Counted from the stretch's first letter, positions 25,601 to 38,565 are shown. The stretch: 64,000 bases of DNA from Anoplolepis gracilipes (GCF_047496725.1 NC_132970.1:16715001-16779000), one strand, 5' to 3'. The notes: generated from the letters alone by a model not told the origin. Made by a program: numbers and translations.

Positions 25601-25990
25601 AATTACCTCTTTGGCATAAATTTAACTTTTTGCAAATTAATGACCAATATTTACAAATTAATGACCAACACTATAGTCTGTTTCCAATTAGTAAAATTAA
25701 TTCTTTAAGCGTACTTTTTTCATTTACGATTAATTAATTCTTAAGTAAAAAAAAAAGCTTATGTTTAATTAAAAATTTTTTTAATCTATGAAAAAAAAAA
25801 TTATTTTGAGCAAGTTTATTCCGAAATAAAATGGCAATACATGTATATAAAAATGTATTTGAAAAATCATTTATGAACTTTAAAGCGAACACTTATAACA
25901 AACACTTTGTTTTTCAGACTATTTTACTTTTTTTCACTATGCTTTTTAAACAAAAATATTAGATTTTTAAAAATATAATTTAACTTTTAT
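22691..25990. other. AT-rich gene-free stretch
   Basis: Nothing coding was supported. It contains poly-T at 22848-22880, a CpG-richer segment at 23280-23560 with short overlapping frames on both strands, a further CpG-richer segment at 24370-24680, and poly-A at 25328-25346. Confidence 0.55.
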
Positions 25991-25999
25991 CTGTGTCTA

Positions 26000-28150
26000 C
26001 ATATATATATATAATAGTATGTGATATAACAGGCTATTGATTTTGATTTTTCGGAGAGTTAAGAATAGAAAAAAAAGTTAAAGAAAAAAATTGAATAATG
26101 TAACAATGACTATCCTTCTATGATCTGATTTCTGCTTGAATGCAACGATGCACTGAAAAAAGTAGTTGCATTGTTCTTTTATAAAATACTCAGTTGAATT
26201 TGCATAAATCGATTCTGCAGAATAATTTACATATATAAAAGTAAAGAGCGTTCACAAAATAAAACGAGATATTTCAAGCTTTTCATTCGTTATTTAAGAT
26301 GCTGAAAAATTGTTAATAAAATTAATGTGAGACATTAAAATAATTTGACGGACATTGAGTGCTTTTTATAATCGTATCTGTACGTAATTATAATATGCGT
26401 AATGAAATTAACGACGATAATGGAATCTAATGTCCAATTTATTTTTTAATATACGACTTTATGTAAATTCGGTGATCGAGATGAAATATTCTTTTTAAGG
26501 ATGATTTTTCAAATCGAGAAAGTAACGGCAACTTGGAGCAAGGGTTAAATGCAAGAGGACCGATGGGATCGAGGATAAAGTTCGTCGACTCTCGCCCCCG
26601 CGCAAAAAACCCATCAGAGACCGACTCGAGCTAAGCAACTCGACTTATTGTTCGTCATAATTCCTTATGAGACACCAGGGTGTTGTATACAAACGACATT
26701 ATACGACAAAGCATACGCGACAAGAGAGAAGCTATTCATTTTGGAAACAATCTAAGTTTCTAATCTTTGAAATAATCCAAGGATCTAATTTTCGACAATA
26801 ATCTGTTGTAAGACAGACTATAAAATATAGAGAAAAACTCTTGTCTATAGCCTACAAGATGACCTAGTTAATTCGTTAGAAGCTATTTACACGAGAATGG
26901 CGAATCATACGGATGTAGAGAAAACAAGAGAAGAGTATGTATTAACAACGATTCTAAAACAATCGATCGAAATCTTACCAAGCGCGGTTCTTGTCGGAGC
27001 AGAGCGTGCACTCAATTAGTGCAAGTTGTGTACATATTCGCTCTGATTAAGTGCACACTTTAATTGAACAAGCAGCTCGGCCCGAATCTGTAAAGAGTTC
27101 CATCAATTGTCTTACAATTGTCATTAACGAGCTCCTTCTCTTGTCCATTTACTAACCGTATGATTCACTTATCCTCGGTGTGAATCTTGTATGAATCGCG
27201 TCTAACAAATTAACTAGGCTTAGTTCGATTTCGTGAGTAAACGAGAGAGGTTGGACCCTCTCTCACATTTCCTAGATTGTTTAAGATTGTTAGTATCTCG
27301 AAGCGGATATCTTCTATCTTGTCACGTTTACCCTGCCGTATGATATCGCTTATGGTATAGCACCCTGGTGTCTCATAACAAATCGTGACTAACAAGTTCG
27401 TGTCGGTCCTAGATACAATTCTCGGAGATGAGAGTCGGCGAATTTCATTCGATCCCGTCGATCAGTTCTCTTCCGCTTCAAGGTTGCTTGAAGTTACCGT
27501 TGCTTCCCGGATTTATCAACTCAAAGTGCAATCATCCGCGATACGAGATATCTTATCTTTTATTCTCGACCGCGAAATTCGCGTTAGAAATCAATCAGAC
27601 GTTAGATCTGCGTTTGATTCGTCACGCGTTAAAATTACGTACAGATACAATTACGAAAAGAATTTTTTTTTTTTTTTTTCATTCGACAGATATTTTCTTA
27701 AAAAATCTAGCAAAATGTTTAAATACTTTTCTTTACAACTGAGAGATAAATTGTAATTGATAAATTTATATAAATGATTCTTTCTCTTCTTATATAAAGA
27801 TGAAAATTTCTCTTTCAAAGTTTTTTCATTTTTCCAACTTTTATACTTTTCTTTTCTTACTTTTATATTTTTATTGTAGATTATTTAGAAAAAAAGAATC
27901 AATTTGTTCAAATTCAACTAACAAAGTGATTTTATTAAAAAAAAAACATGCAATTACATTTTTTTAGTGCGTTTTTGCATTCATGAAAAAATGAAGTTAT
28001 GAAAAGATAGTTATTGTTACGCTATTCGACTTGTCTCTCTAGCATTTTTTTTCGATTGTCAACTATATTCTTGAAAAAATCACAGTAAACCGTGGATAAC
28101 TCCGAGTCGTACTGTGATACGCGCATGCGTATGGTGTGTGTATATATAAA
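26000..28150. mobile_element. Giant imperfect inverted repeat (about 1-kb arms)
   Basis: The left arm (about 26000-27020) matches the reverse complement of the right arm (about 27045-28150) over almost its whole length, with indels; identity is roughly 70% by eye. Anchor pairs in mirrored order: 26371-26390 with 27632-27651 (18 of 20), 26665-26682 with 27361-27378 (18 of 18), 26901-26912 with 27155-27166 (11 of 12), and GCACTGAAAAAA near 26152 with its complement near 27975. The centre is a short hairpin around 27003-27060. No recognisable coding sequence was seen. It may be a foldback transposon, an old inverted duplication, or a long-hairpin RNA locus. Confidence 0.8.
27003..27062. repeat. 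Apical hairpin of the giant inverted repeat
   Basis: AGCGTGCACTCAATT near 27003 pairs with the complement of AATTAAGTGCACACTTT-type sequence around 27046-27061. The loop is about 25 bases. A small partner sequence (TTAGTGCAAG) lies in the loop. Confidence 0.6.
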
Positions 28151-29534
28151 TAAATTTATCTAATAGCTTATGTATGTGATGATATTAAATACTTTTGTTA
28201 CAGTACTTTCAATACTATATGCAATTTTGCGATTCTAATTACGCGACATAAACTTAATTTTATTGACGAATAATAAAACGTCTTATTTCATAAGATTTTT
28301 TTGAGAGAAAATATATTACTTTCTTCTCGCTCTTCCTTACGATAATTATTTTTTATATTATTTTTTTAATGTTATATTTTTATATAATAATTGTAACAAA
28401 TTGTTAAATAAAAAACACAATAGTTTGAATTTTTTTTAAAACTTTTTCGAAAACTAAAGTCTTACGTAGTAAAATGTATAACGTATAATATGTGATAATG
28501 TGACAGTTATGGATTTTCCTATGTGGTGTGTCCGTACGTTCTAAAGCGGACTCATCAAGGTACGCGCGAGAACGGATAAACGAGAAAGATAGGAAAGGAA
28601 AGATAAGGTACGCCCTGGACGACGGAGTACCGCCCTCCAGCGAGAGCGTTTTATTTCGCTTTTTAATAAGGATCTCGTTTGGAACTCTAGGCTTTAAATA
28701 GATCAATACCTACGTACTTCATCCCTGGCAACGAACCCATCGCGTTTCCGCTCGTTTCAACCCCCTGATCACCCTTTTTACCTCGCACTCTTCCACTACT
28801 CTTCTCACCCCATGTTCCCTCTCCTACCCTCTCGGTCGCCCCCTCCTCCCCCTCCTCCTCTTTCTCATTCCACCTTCGCTCGCCGTCTCCGTCTGACCCA
28901 CCTGTTTTCACCCTAATCCGGTATCTTCTTTCCCCTCGTTACGCATAATACTGTCTTTCTCTGCGTTTCTGTTTTGCTCCCCTTCTCGTGCGTCCATCCC
29001 TACCATCGTTTTTCTTTCTCTTTCTTGCTGTTTCGTTCTCTCTTTCCCTTTTTTATCTCTCCGTCTCACTCTGTCTCTCTTAACAAATCATCCACGAGGG
29101 ACCTACACCCTTTTTCGCGACTCCCCTCTATCTACTCTCTTCCCTCAGTCGCAGCACACACGCTTATTTACAAACGGTTCTGCGCGCATAATACAGGTAC
29201 ATTCTTATACGTGCATTTGTTAGTATGTAACGCGCTCCATGACGAATGTGTGTTTGTACGCGCGCGTGTCCGTTTCATAAGGGAGCACGAACGTCTGTGT
29301 CACGTCTGTGTTGAGCGAGCGTGTGTGTGTGTGCGCGCGACGCTATGTGTTTTTCATATTTCCCTCTATCTCCCCCCACCTAGAGCGTTATTCCAAAGCC
29401 GATAGCGTGTGCTGTGAGAGAGGTAGGTGGCGGCCTGCTTTTTTCCCTTTTCTATGCCGTATTTTTTTTCCTCGATTTTTTCCTTTTTTTTTTTCGTGCT
29501 TTATTTTTTTTTTTTTTTTTTTTCACCCGCCATA

Positions 29535-29536
<2 letters not shown>

Positions 29537-29579
<43 letters not shown>
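29537..29579. repeat. (TC)n microsatellite with upstream poly-T
   Basis: About 21 TC units, preceded by a poly-T run at 29503-29523. Confidence 0.95.
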
Positions 29580-29581
<2 letters not shown>

Positions 29582-29993
29582 TCTATCCTCTCCGTCACGT
29601 TCCCTCTCTGCGTCGCGCCGATCTCACCCTCACCCTCACCCTCGCGGCGTCGTTTGTCGGCCTCTCCGCGTGAATGGGCGAAATGTAGGTAGGTAAAAGC
29701 CCGTTTTCGCTTTCTATACGGCTCTCGGCGAAAACGAGAGTCACGTACGTTCCGGGGAGCACCACCAACGTTTCTAGCACCCGATATACATATAACGTGT
29801 ATAGCTCGTGATTCTCCCCCTCCCTTTCGACACATCCACCGCCTCTTGCCCGTTCTCCGCGAGACTGTTCGTCATACTGACTAAATGCGCGCGTTATCTG
29901 CGCGCGTAACGCAGTGCGTTTGTCATATGTATATGGAATTAGATATTTCGTATTTAACTGAATTGCGTTTCTATTATAAATAACTCATCTTTA

Positions 29994-29999
<6 letters not shown>

Positions 30000-30029
<30 letters not shown>

Positions 30030-30047
30030 TATATATATATATATATA
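30000..30047. repeat. (TA)n array
   Basis: Two TA runs separated by a single GA, followed by ATTATAATTA-type palindromic sequence. Confidence 0.9.
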
Positions 30048-31912
30048 TTTACTAATACATTATTATAATTATTATATATTATAATAATTATTATATTATT
30101 ATTTATTCAAATTATTAATACTGGTTAATTAAAAATTAATATTTGTCTTCTCTTCTCTCTCAAAATTTATTATACGAAAAATTTTGCAGTTTTAATTCGA
30201 GATACAGAAACGCCAATTCAGTGACAATTCTCTTAAGGAAAAGCTTATTTTAAATCCATAAATAAATGGCTCAAGACGCAAATTACAAAGATATAAATTA
30301 TACAAAATATTTAAAAAAAGATTCAGAATTCAGAAAACGAAAAACATGCACTTAGTATTCAATAAGTTAAATTGCAAAAAAATATTGCTTTAAAGAAATC
30401 CAGATTTTTGACGATAAAAGATCATCGAGATGAGATCATTAGAAGGAGAGGATCCTGGGAAATCGTTCCCTTGGTGAGGTCAGACCCATTTGTGACCTCG
30501 AATCGGGGTGAGAAGAATCCGGATTTCCTTCTCCGTTTCGCCTCGTCTCCATCTATCTCGCCTCCCTCGCGCGCGGAGTCGTTCGCTTTTTTTTTTCTCT
30601 CCACCACGGACCTACGCGCCGGAAAGGGTGATTTGTCGACCTGACCTCGGGAACCGTGGGAGCGTCCTTGACCTATCGACGCGGACACAGGACGTCGGAA
30701 GTGGATGTCCCTATGCAGCAGACAGATTCCCTTATTGCGGACGTCGATTGACTCGCGACGTCGTACAATCGATCGGCATGAATACACCATGAATCTCGTG
30801 CACCTCTCACGTAGAGGGGAAAAAAAAACTCGTCGGAACGATGATTTAGTTTTTTAATCTCCACCGATCCGATTTGATTATGCTGTCATGTATTCGTCAT
30901 CTCGTTCGTTAAGGAAGAATACGTGACAAATGAAATGTAAAGAAAGAGAGATAAAACGACAATCTTGATTAACTGTAGTTAATACATGAGAAATTACAGT
31001 AGAATTAACAGACCTACTCAATATGGTTAATGTCAGCTTGACCTACATTTTGTATTCGTTAGTCGAATGTATTAACGTTCCAATCTTTATTCTCTTTTAT
31101 TTTTCTGCACTAAAAGAAATCGATTAACTGGTTTTACGAAAATAAAAAATGGATAAAAATTATAATATTAAAAGTGTTTTTCAGAATCATTAATAGAGAA
31201 GATTAGGTTTTCGAAATTGACAAGATTTGTAACAATTAACATTCAATCTCGGTAAAATAGTAAATAAATTACACAAATAGCATGTATAAATACGGGAAAA
31301 TATCGCTCTTGTATATTACAGACTAGATATCTACCGCAATCGTGTTGGAGCTATCACGCTGAAGCTATTTGAACGATTGAATCTATCTTTACGCCCGAGT
31401 CGTGCAAAAATCAGCGTAAAGATTACGCGCAAAAAGGGAATAATGGACGCGTTCGCTCGCTAGACAAGGAAATGATGGCGGGCTCTACACACATATCTGC
31501 GAGCCGTATAATTTCCGCGAACCGCCGCAAAATCAATAAAAGAAACATTACATCGGCGGCTGGCAGTACTGAGCTTGGCACGGGCCATGGGATTGGATGG
31601 GGAAAACGAGATGGGAACGAGGCGCGCAAGCGTTGCTAGAAACCTTGACGGCGGCAGAAGGGCTCGGTAGCGCGGCTATTCGGCCACTAAAGGAGGTAAG
31701 AGGGAAAGAAGAAGACTGACGGGAGAGCGAGAGAGGAGAGACGAAGGCGGGAATAGTAGGCGGCATGGAAAGCTGCCGGATGAGAGGAGCGAGTCTTATG
31801 AAATATGGCCTCCTTGCGGAGAAGCTCGCTTGTGTTCCGCGTTGCTGATGTGGCTGGCGTTTTGCGCGCAGAAGGAACGAGTTCTGAAGGGAGTAAAGGA
31901 GATGGGGAGAGA

Positions 31913-31920
<8 letters not shown>

Positions 31921-31969
<49 letters not shown>
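31921..31969. repeat. (GA)n microsatellite
   Basis: About 24 uninterrupted GA units following a purine-rich lead-in. Confidence 0.97.
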
Positions 31970-31972
<3 letters not shown>

Positions 31973-33430
31973 AAGATTTATTCTATTTCAGGATTAAAAT
32001 TCCATAAGAACGGCAAGCTTTGTTAGGAAGATAATCGAAAAAGTTCATTTTAATATTTCTAGAAACAATTATCTTACAATTTAAAGTACAAGTAGAGCTG
32101 AATCAAGTCGCATCAAAGTAATGCCGATTCTTTTATTATTAAAATTATTCTCTTATTAGTCTTGCAATCGGTTTCGCTCATTGGACCGCATAAGGCTAAT
32201 ATATGTATAAAAATAATATATATATAATTTTTTTTTTTTTTTTTATTATGTTACACACATATCCACTGATCAAATTCTCCCCTTGAAATTTTAACGTCTT
32301 ATCATTCGATTAGAAAAGCGTATCTTTTTAATGAGACATTTTTATTCGAAGATATTGAATTAGACAAATTTTTAATGAATATAATTTTCGATATGTCATC
32401 TCTTGGATCGATCGTAAAAAAATACATAATTTTATATTATCAAAAAGCGCATCTAATTGTAAGTTACAAGATGGATCTCTATCATCACGGATGGGCAACG
32501 AGATACAGTATTTGCGGCTCGAGTGAGGCAAAGATCCTTTCACGTGACGGAGGGTGAGAGGAGATCGGGATAACTCGTTTGACTATATAACAGTTTGGAT
32601 TACGACGTAGCCATACTTACGATCGAGAGAATTGATCGCGATAGAGCGGAATTGGGACGTGGATGCAAGGCGGGAGAAAAAAAGGGGATAAGGAATTCAG
32701 CCTTGTGCGCGGAGAGATACTAAAAGGCAGATACATCTTTTTTACCGTTAATACGTTATTCAAACGATCAAGATTGCAGAACGTGCAACGCGTGGATATT
32801 AATTTTCGATTGAAGATTAGTCACACGTTGCATTCGCAATTTACTCTTCCATCTCTTTCAATGTATATTTTAGTTGGATTTTCAATTATGCGTGGCTTTC
32901 CTTTCTCCGAAAATTTCATATTATTCCTTAATTTTCACATGTTTATTTTAATTCTTATCATAAGGATAATTATGATAGCCTTATTTAAATTATAATTTTA
33001 TGTATTATTTTACGCCATTTCTTCAATTATTCTCTTAGGCTTTAATGTATATTTTTATCACTCAATATATATGCTATAACGATGATTTTTATCCATTAAC
33101 ATTTATTATATGTATAAAGCCAATAAATACACAACTTTAATATTAATATTACATATAAAACTGACATTACAAACGTTTGTATATGAAAAATATTAAATAG
33201 AGTTATAAATATGTATTTCAAATGTATAATTTTAAATCTTTACTAGAAAATGTTGAAAAGCTGCTTCTTAAAGCATTAGCTTGATTAATATACACATATT
33301 TTTAACTAATGATGAAAATATTTAATAATTTAGAAATAATTATATTATTCAACCTATTTATATCAAGATTTGTTTATTATTTCATTCTATTTGAGATTAT
33401 ATATACGGGGTATATTTACGGGAATCTTGT
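31970..33430. other. AT-rich gene-free stretch
   Basis: Poly-T at 32228-32244 and otherwise unremarkable AT-rich DNA. A 110-codon + frame at 32663-32995 ends in a Phe/Ile/Leu-rich AT-derived tail and is not convincing. Confidence 0.55.
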
Positions 33431-33439
33431 AGAAAGATT

Positions 33440-34043
33440 TCGGTTTAAGATTTCGTCCCCCTTCGTGCAGCATCGAGAGGTTATTGCTTCGTGGAGCAGG
33501 CAGCACGCGAAAACCGCGCGCGAACTAGCCAGCTTGTTCCTTTGCGGTCGGGGAGAGAAGTCGAAAACCTCTGGTGAACCTTACATACCCCCCACCACCG
33601 CGCGCGGTCCCACCGACTCCTTTCTTTCGTTTCAGGCCGGGCCTGCTTTTTCTCTCCTTCACCCCTTCCTCCCCCCTACCCTCTCTCCCTCCCTCTCTCT
33701 CTCTCTCTCTCTCTTGTCCGGGTTTGAGAACCGTGTGCCTAAAATGCAGGCTAGGTTTTCGGCCGGGTTCTCGCGCATACCCGCCCACCCGATATTCTCC
33801 CTCCCTCCCTCCTTCCCCCCCCCGGTCCTCTCTCCAACGGCCGCGTTGTTAGGCATCTTCCTCTCGTTGCTAGGGCCCCGCACTCGATAAGCCTTCCCTA
33901 TCCCCTCACCTCACCCTCCCAGCTGCCTCTCTCCGTATGCTACCGCCGTCGAATAGTCCCAAAATGCATCGGTGCCTCCGCGTCTCGCTCCTCACCCCTC
34001 CTCATTGCGTGGAGGCGAGCAATGCCGGACCTCCATCTATCTC

Positions 34044-34094
<51 letters not shown>

Positions 34095-34270
34095 ACATGT
34101 CTACTACCCTCTTTACGTTTCCTTCAGCGATGGCCCTGCCAGCCGCCTCTGCTTCGAGTTGCTCTTGCTAGGTCTGTTTCTTTGCGAATAGAGTTGATGC
34201 ATGTCTTCCATATGTGTATGTATTGGATCGTGGATCCTCGTTTCACGAGGTTTCAAATCTATGCACGATA
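33440..34270. other. GC/CT-rich patch
   Basis: Pyrimidine-rich CpG-bearing DNA with CT arrays at 33690-33714 and 34055-34092. Frames on both strands are driven by composition. No gene was recognised. Confidence 0.5.
34055..34092. repeat. (CT)n microsatellite
   Basis: About 19 CT units. Confidence 0.95.
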
Positions 34271-35598
34271 ATCCGGTTCTGTGTTTTAATTTGAATACAT
34301 TATACGATTGATCGGGCTACTCTAAAATAGTGAAAAATACGATGCCAAAAAGATATAAAGGGTCTAAATTGCCATTTTGTTATTGTTATCATCATTTGAT
34401 TATATCATTCTTTTTTTTTTACTTGAATTAAACAATGTATCATTCTCTCGCGCAAAGTATAGCTTCCGTCTGTCAAACGGTAAATATTCGCGACAGAATG
34501 AAGGATTTAGTGAATTGAAAATATTTCTTTGTGTCTTTTCTTGCACGAAACTAATCAAGTAGTTAAAATGTTAAAGCAGATATAGTTATTGTTGTTGTAA
34601 TTATAACGAACATGTGCTACATGTTTGTTAAGAAAATAGATTCGTTTCATCTTATCCAATATGCCGAGCTCATATGAGATTTTACGTCCCCATGCTTACT
34701 TTAAATAAATTAGATTTGAATAGGTAAAGTTTTTATTAAAAATTTAAATATATATATATTTCATAGTTTTCAATTTAATTCAGTAAAATTGCAATATATA
34801 TAATATATATTATTTATACAACAATGTACTTGAGATGTATAAAAATCAGCCGGAATATATAATTTTACAATACACGCCACGAGTTTAAAATGTAGTATAA
34901 TATTCATCGTCTCATATATAATTTAATAGTTAAAATGTGCTGTATACGCCGATTTTAGCTCAGACAAATCGCTGAACTATGAAGGTGAAAAACATCATCA
35001 GCAATATTTTCGCACATATGTCACGTCACTAAGTTGGCTAATAATATAACAAGTTCGCAATAAACGAAAGTTAATGATTATAGAGTTAGAAGAGAATGTA
35101 TGTAAAGTAAACATCGTGCACAAACATAAAAATTGCACGTTCTTTAGAGATAAATGCTAATAATTTTGAAGATATCGAGAACAAAATTCTTATTTTCTTT
35201 CATTCTGAATTTTGGTGTTTGATTTTTATAACTTCATATTGAAATAAAACTTTTTCTCTTTACATTTATCAATATTTGATACTTTGCAAGACGTTTAGAA
35301 AATTAACTTACAATTAATATTATTAATAAATATATGATATTTAGTATATATAGTACAACACATTTAGTATATATTTCGGGATTTAACCGACAAACTTCTA
35401 GAATGTGTTTAGAGGTCATTCTAAGCAAAAAAGTTTATATACCATATAGGTCAATTCGATTCGGTTATCGAGAATTGAAACATTTAAGTGTTGGTATCGC
35501 AAAGTTGTGTCCTTGGCTCGTTCAAAATGTCATTAGATACGCTGTGTCATTCAAATATTTATTTGACATTAAAACATGGAGGTTTGGATGATACTAAA

Positions 35599-35857
35599 GA
35601 CTATCACACATAATCATACATTGTTATTACTACTACAAATTTCTGAATACATATAATAGTCTGCAATATGTCAAGTAGTCACATTTACTCGCATATTCTG
35701 AGGTCACACAATTATATATTAATAAACACATTTAGAGGCATATTTAACGATAATTGTGAGTTCAGAATATGCGAGCAAATGTCACTACTTGACACTTTGA
35801 AGAATATTAAATGTATTTAGAAATTTGTAGTAGTAATAACAATGTCTATGTGAGGTA

Positions 35858-35860
<3 letters not shown>
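35599..35860. mobile_element. 262-bp foldback element
   Basis: The left arm (35599-35716) and the reverse complement of the right arm (about 35745-35860) share long blocks, including TTGTTATTACTACTACAAAT, TGTCAAGTAGT and CTCGCATATTCTGA. The loop is about 25 bp and contains TTTAGAGGCATATTTAACG. A second partial copy follows the adjoining TA array and a third lies at 38367-38458, so this is a family. There is no coding capacity. Confidence 0.75.

Positions 35861-35922
<62 letters not shown>
35860..35922. repeat. (TA)n array of about 31 units
   Basis: Pure TA directly abutting the right end of the foldback element. The related copy at 38367-38458 carries only a few TA-like bases at the same junction, so this looks like an expansion inside the repeat unit. 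Confidence 0.95.
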
Positions 35923-35926
<4 letters not shown>

Positions 35927-35934
35927 TATATATA

Positions 35935-35980
35935 ATTAGAGGCACATTTAACGATAAATGTGAGCTCGGAATATAGGCCA
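35935..35980 (+). repeat. Partial second copy of the foldback unit
   Basis: AATTAGAGGCACATTTAACG and the following AATGTGAGCTCGGAATATAG repeat the loop and right-arm start of the element at 35725-35772, in direct orientation about 210 bp downstream. Confidence 0.7.
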
Positions 35981-36629
35981 TTATTTAAAAAAAAACATTC
36001 CTCTATTTGTAGCTTTAGAAAATAATCATTATAAAAATGATAAATGTGTGGTATTTGTTGTTTATTAATAAAATTGTTTATACCTCGATAACTAACAATG
36101 AATCGAATTAATCTATAGTGTATATAAATTAAATAATGTTTTTGAATGATTGATCTTTAGAATACATTTTAGAAGTTTGTCTATTATAAACCACAAAACG
36201 TTATATATAATAATATTACTAAAAATATCCGAATATTATTCGACGAATATATCGCGTCGAGGAGGCGGACGTGCCGGGACTCGATTGTAAGAAATTCGCG
36301 GCAGAATTCGCGAGCTAGGCGCGGCCCTGTCTCATTGCTAGAGTCCCCCTCTTTCCACTTGGAAGGCTGCACCTAAATGCGCTATCCTGTCCCCACCAAG
36401 TGCATTCCACCTATTTGGGCCCCCCACCATGGTGTACCGGGCCGAAAAGTGCAACGGCCTAAATTCACGTAGAGGAAGGTAACAAGGGCCTTGGGTCTCT
36501 CCCACCCGGCCGGCCACGGTGCAACAACCTAATTTCTAGAACCCTCTTCCTCTCTCTCGCACTCTCCTCTCTCTTCCTTTCTTTCTTTCCTCTTGCCTGT
36601 TCCGTTCCTCGCACCCCCTCTGCCGTTAC

Positions 36630-36659
36630 CACCGCCACCGCCGCCGCCGCCGCCGCCGC
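36630..36659. repeat. (CCG)n trinucleotide array
   Basis: About ten CCG units with one CCA interruption near the start. Confidence 0.9.
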
Positions 36660-37173
36660 TACCACGTCTTTTTTCATCCTCACCTCGCGCGCGTTACCCC
36701 CTTGTCCCCTTGCGCTTCCCCTGCCCCTGCCCCTGCCCTCCCCCAATCCGTCCGCACCGAAACCGCCGTTCTCAGTCGGACGTGCGTTTCGCCAAGCCCG
36801 TTCGTTCGTTCGTACCCATCGCGCTTCTTCTACTTAATGCAATCGCTAGTTGGTTTTCGGCGGCAAGCCTTACCCTTCCTCGTCTCGCCTCGCCCTAGTC
36901 CGCTCGTTCCCCACCGTGCCCTTCTTCGGCTATATCGTCCCTCCGCCGACCAGCCCGCTCCGAGCTCCTACAGATCCGCTTCCATCTTTCGCCATTCTCT
37001 TCTTCTGCACCGTCTCTTTTCCTCTCTTTCTTTGCTTTGCTTTTTCGGTTTTTTTTGTTTCTTTTTTTACCTCGGTGCAACCGTCTCCGCTTACTAGCGA
37101 TTCGTGCATGCAATACGATCTCTCGTCTTGCTACGGCTAGCACGAAAGCGACTTTGCGTTCGTTCCTGCCCGA

Positions 37174-37178
<5 letters not shown>

Positions 37179-37234
<56 letters not shown>

Positions 37235-37239
37235 CTTTC
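37179..37239. repeat. (CT)n microsatellite
   Basis: About 19 pure CT units then CTTT-interrupted CT repeats. Confidence 0.95.
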
Positions 37240-37532
37240 TTTTCTCTTTGACATGGGCCAGCGAGGTTTGTCGTGAAAAATATCCGACCAATCGCACGTG
37301 TGAGCATCTGAGTGAAGATCGGGTTAAATCGCGAGAAATAAAGTTTAGTCTTCTTAGACAGATTATAAAAAAATTACATGACATGTATATAGTATGTGCA
37401 ACGCGCGCTGAACTTTCTTTCAGACCCTCGTCAACTTGACTCTCTCAAAGAATGTCTTCCTTATTTCTTAAGATCTTACTTTTCGCTTTTTTAAACCTAG
37501 CAGTTGTTCGGTTTTACACGCACACACGCGCA

Positions 37533-37563
<31 letters not shown>

Positions 37564-38366
37564 ATTCATTTCGTTTTTCATTTTTAAAATGATTCTACTT
37601 ATTCGCAACAGTGTTCATATATGCATAGCCGTTTTAACTACGACTCGTTCCTATTATGCATTTCTAGAACGCAAAAGTCGCCGAGTTATCCGAGATGCCG
37701 CGTCCGTGATATTTAAATCGCGTCAGCGTAATAAGACATGAATAACACGTGCAATCATGTTTAAATCGTACTATGAGAATCTAGTCTCTTGGAACTGCAG
37801 GTAGCACATAAAAGCGTATTGAGAAAATATTTATTCTCGCTAATATATTTCGACGGGTACAAATAATATACACGTAGTACGAGGTATTAATATTCTATGG
37901 GAGCTCTGTGGCAAATTCAAAAATACAATTTTTATTGCCTTTTACTAACAATTTGAAAAGATGAAAGTTGATACGTAGATTTTTTAAATTTGATTTAAGA
38001 AAGGACTACGTCAGTCAGTTGTACAAAAGTCATTTGCAGAATAAACGTTTCAAGTTAAAGAAAATCTCCGATTTTTTAAATATTTTTTATATTGCTGTTT
38101 TATTAATACAAATAAGTATTGCAACGTAAAAGCTTTTTTTTTGCAGCAGATTTATCGAGCGCGAATGACAAATGCAATTTCTCAAGTAGGTTATCACTAA
38201 GCCCTTCTTTTTTTTAAATATAAAACATCGATTGTCGATAGGAAATATCCACGCTAGATGTGTTTAAAAAAATATATATGGATATATATTTTTTTTGTTT
38301 AATATTACATTTATTTTTTAATATAAAAAATATTTATTATTTACAAAAAAATAAATAATGCAGAAT

Positions 38367-38458
38367 GTGCCTCTAATTATAATGTATATAGACTACCGCA
38401 CATAGCCATACATTGTTATTATTACTACAAATTTCTAAATACACATTTAATATTCTTC
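38367..38458 (-). repeat. Third copy of the foldback unit, inverted
   Basis: GTGCCTCTAATTAT, then GACTACCGCACATAG and CATTGTTATTATTACTACAA, match the reverse complement of 35820-35950, but with a very short TA linker. It ends exactly where the 109-bp direct repeat starts. Confidence 0.7.
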
Positions 38459-38565
38459 ATATTTTCTCTTGTTGCTACTTCACGCGAGCGTTTTTGTTTT
38501 ATATCAAAATATAGACTTTTTTTCTTTTTATATAAATCCTTCTCATATAAAGTAAATGTATGTAA
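38457..38565 (+). repeat. Direct repeat, copy 1
   Basis: TCATATTTTCTC through ATGTATGTAA matches 39956-40066 at about 95% with only a few substitutions and a 2-bp length change in a T run. Confidence 0.9.

Larger units (their letters stand above)
28160..31910. other. Pyrimidine/GC-rich mosaic without a supported gene
   Basis: 28540-29900 is strongly pyrimidine-rich on the + strand, with CpG and CACCCT repeats near 29625. 30000-30047 is a TA array. 30420-30850 and 31380-31880 are CpG-richer patches. Overlapping frames exist on both strands, but none shows splice structure or a non-repetitive protein-like composition I could defend. Confidence 0.5.
36230..37290. other. GC/CT-rich island
   Basis: CpG-rich DNA with a (CCG)n run at 36630-36659, CCCCTG repeats at 36717-36740 and a CT array at 37179-37239. 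The poly-Pro/Arg and Ser/Leu frames are low-complexity. It could be a promoter-type region, but no transcript was recognised. Confidence 0.45.

Noticed and set aside
27385..27756. 123-codon + frame in the right arm of the large foldback
   Set aside because: No transposase or reverse transcriptase motif was seen, the end is poly-Phe from a T run, and the left arm does not keep the frame.
19108..34862. Shared GCCGGAATATATA at 19108 and 34850
   Set aside because: The match does not extend into the flanks, so a chance or very old repeat match is as likely.
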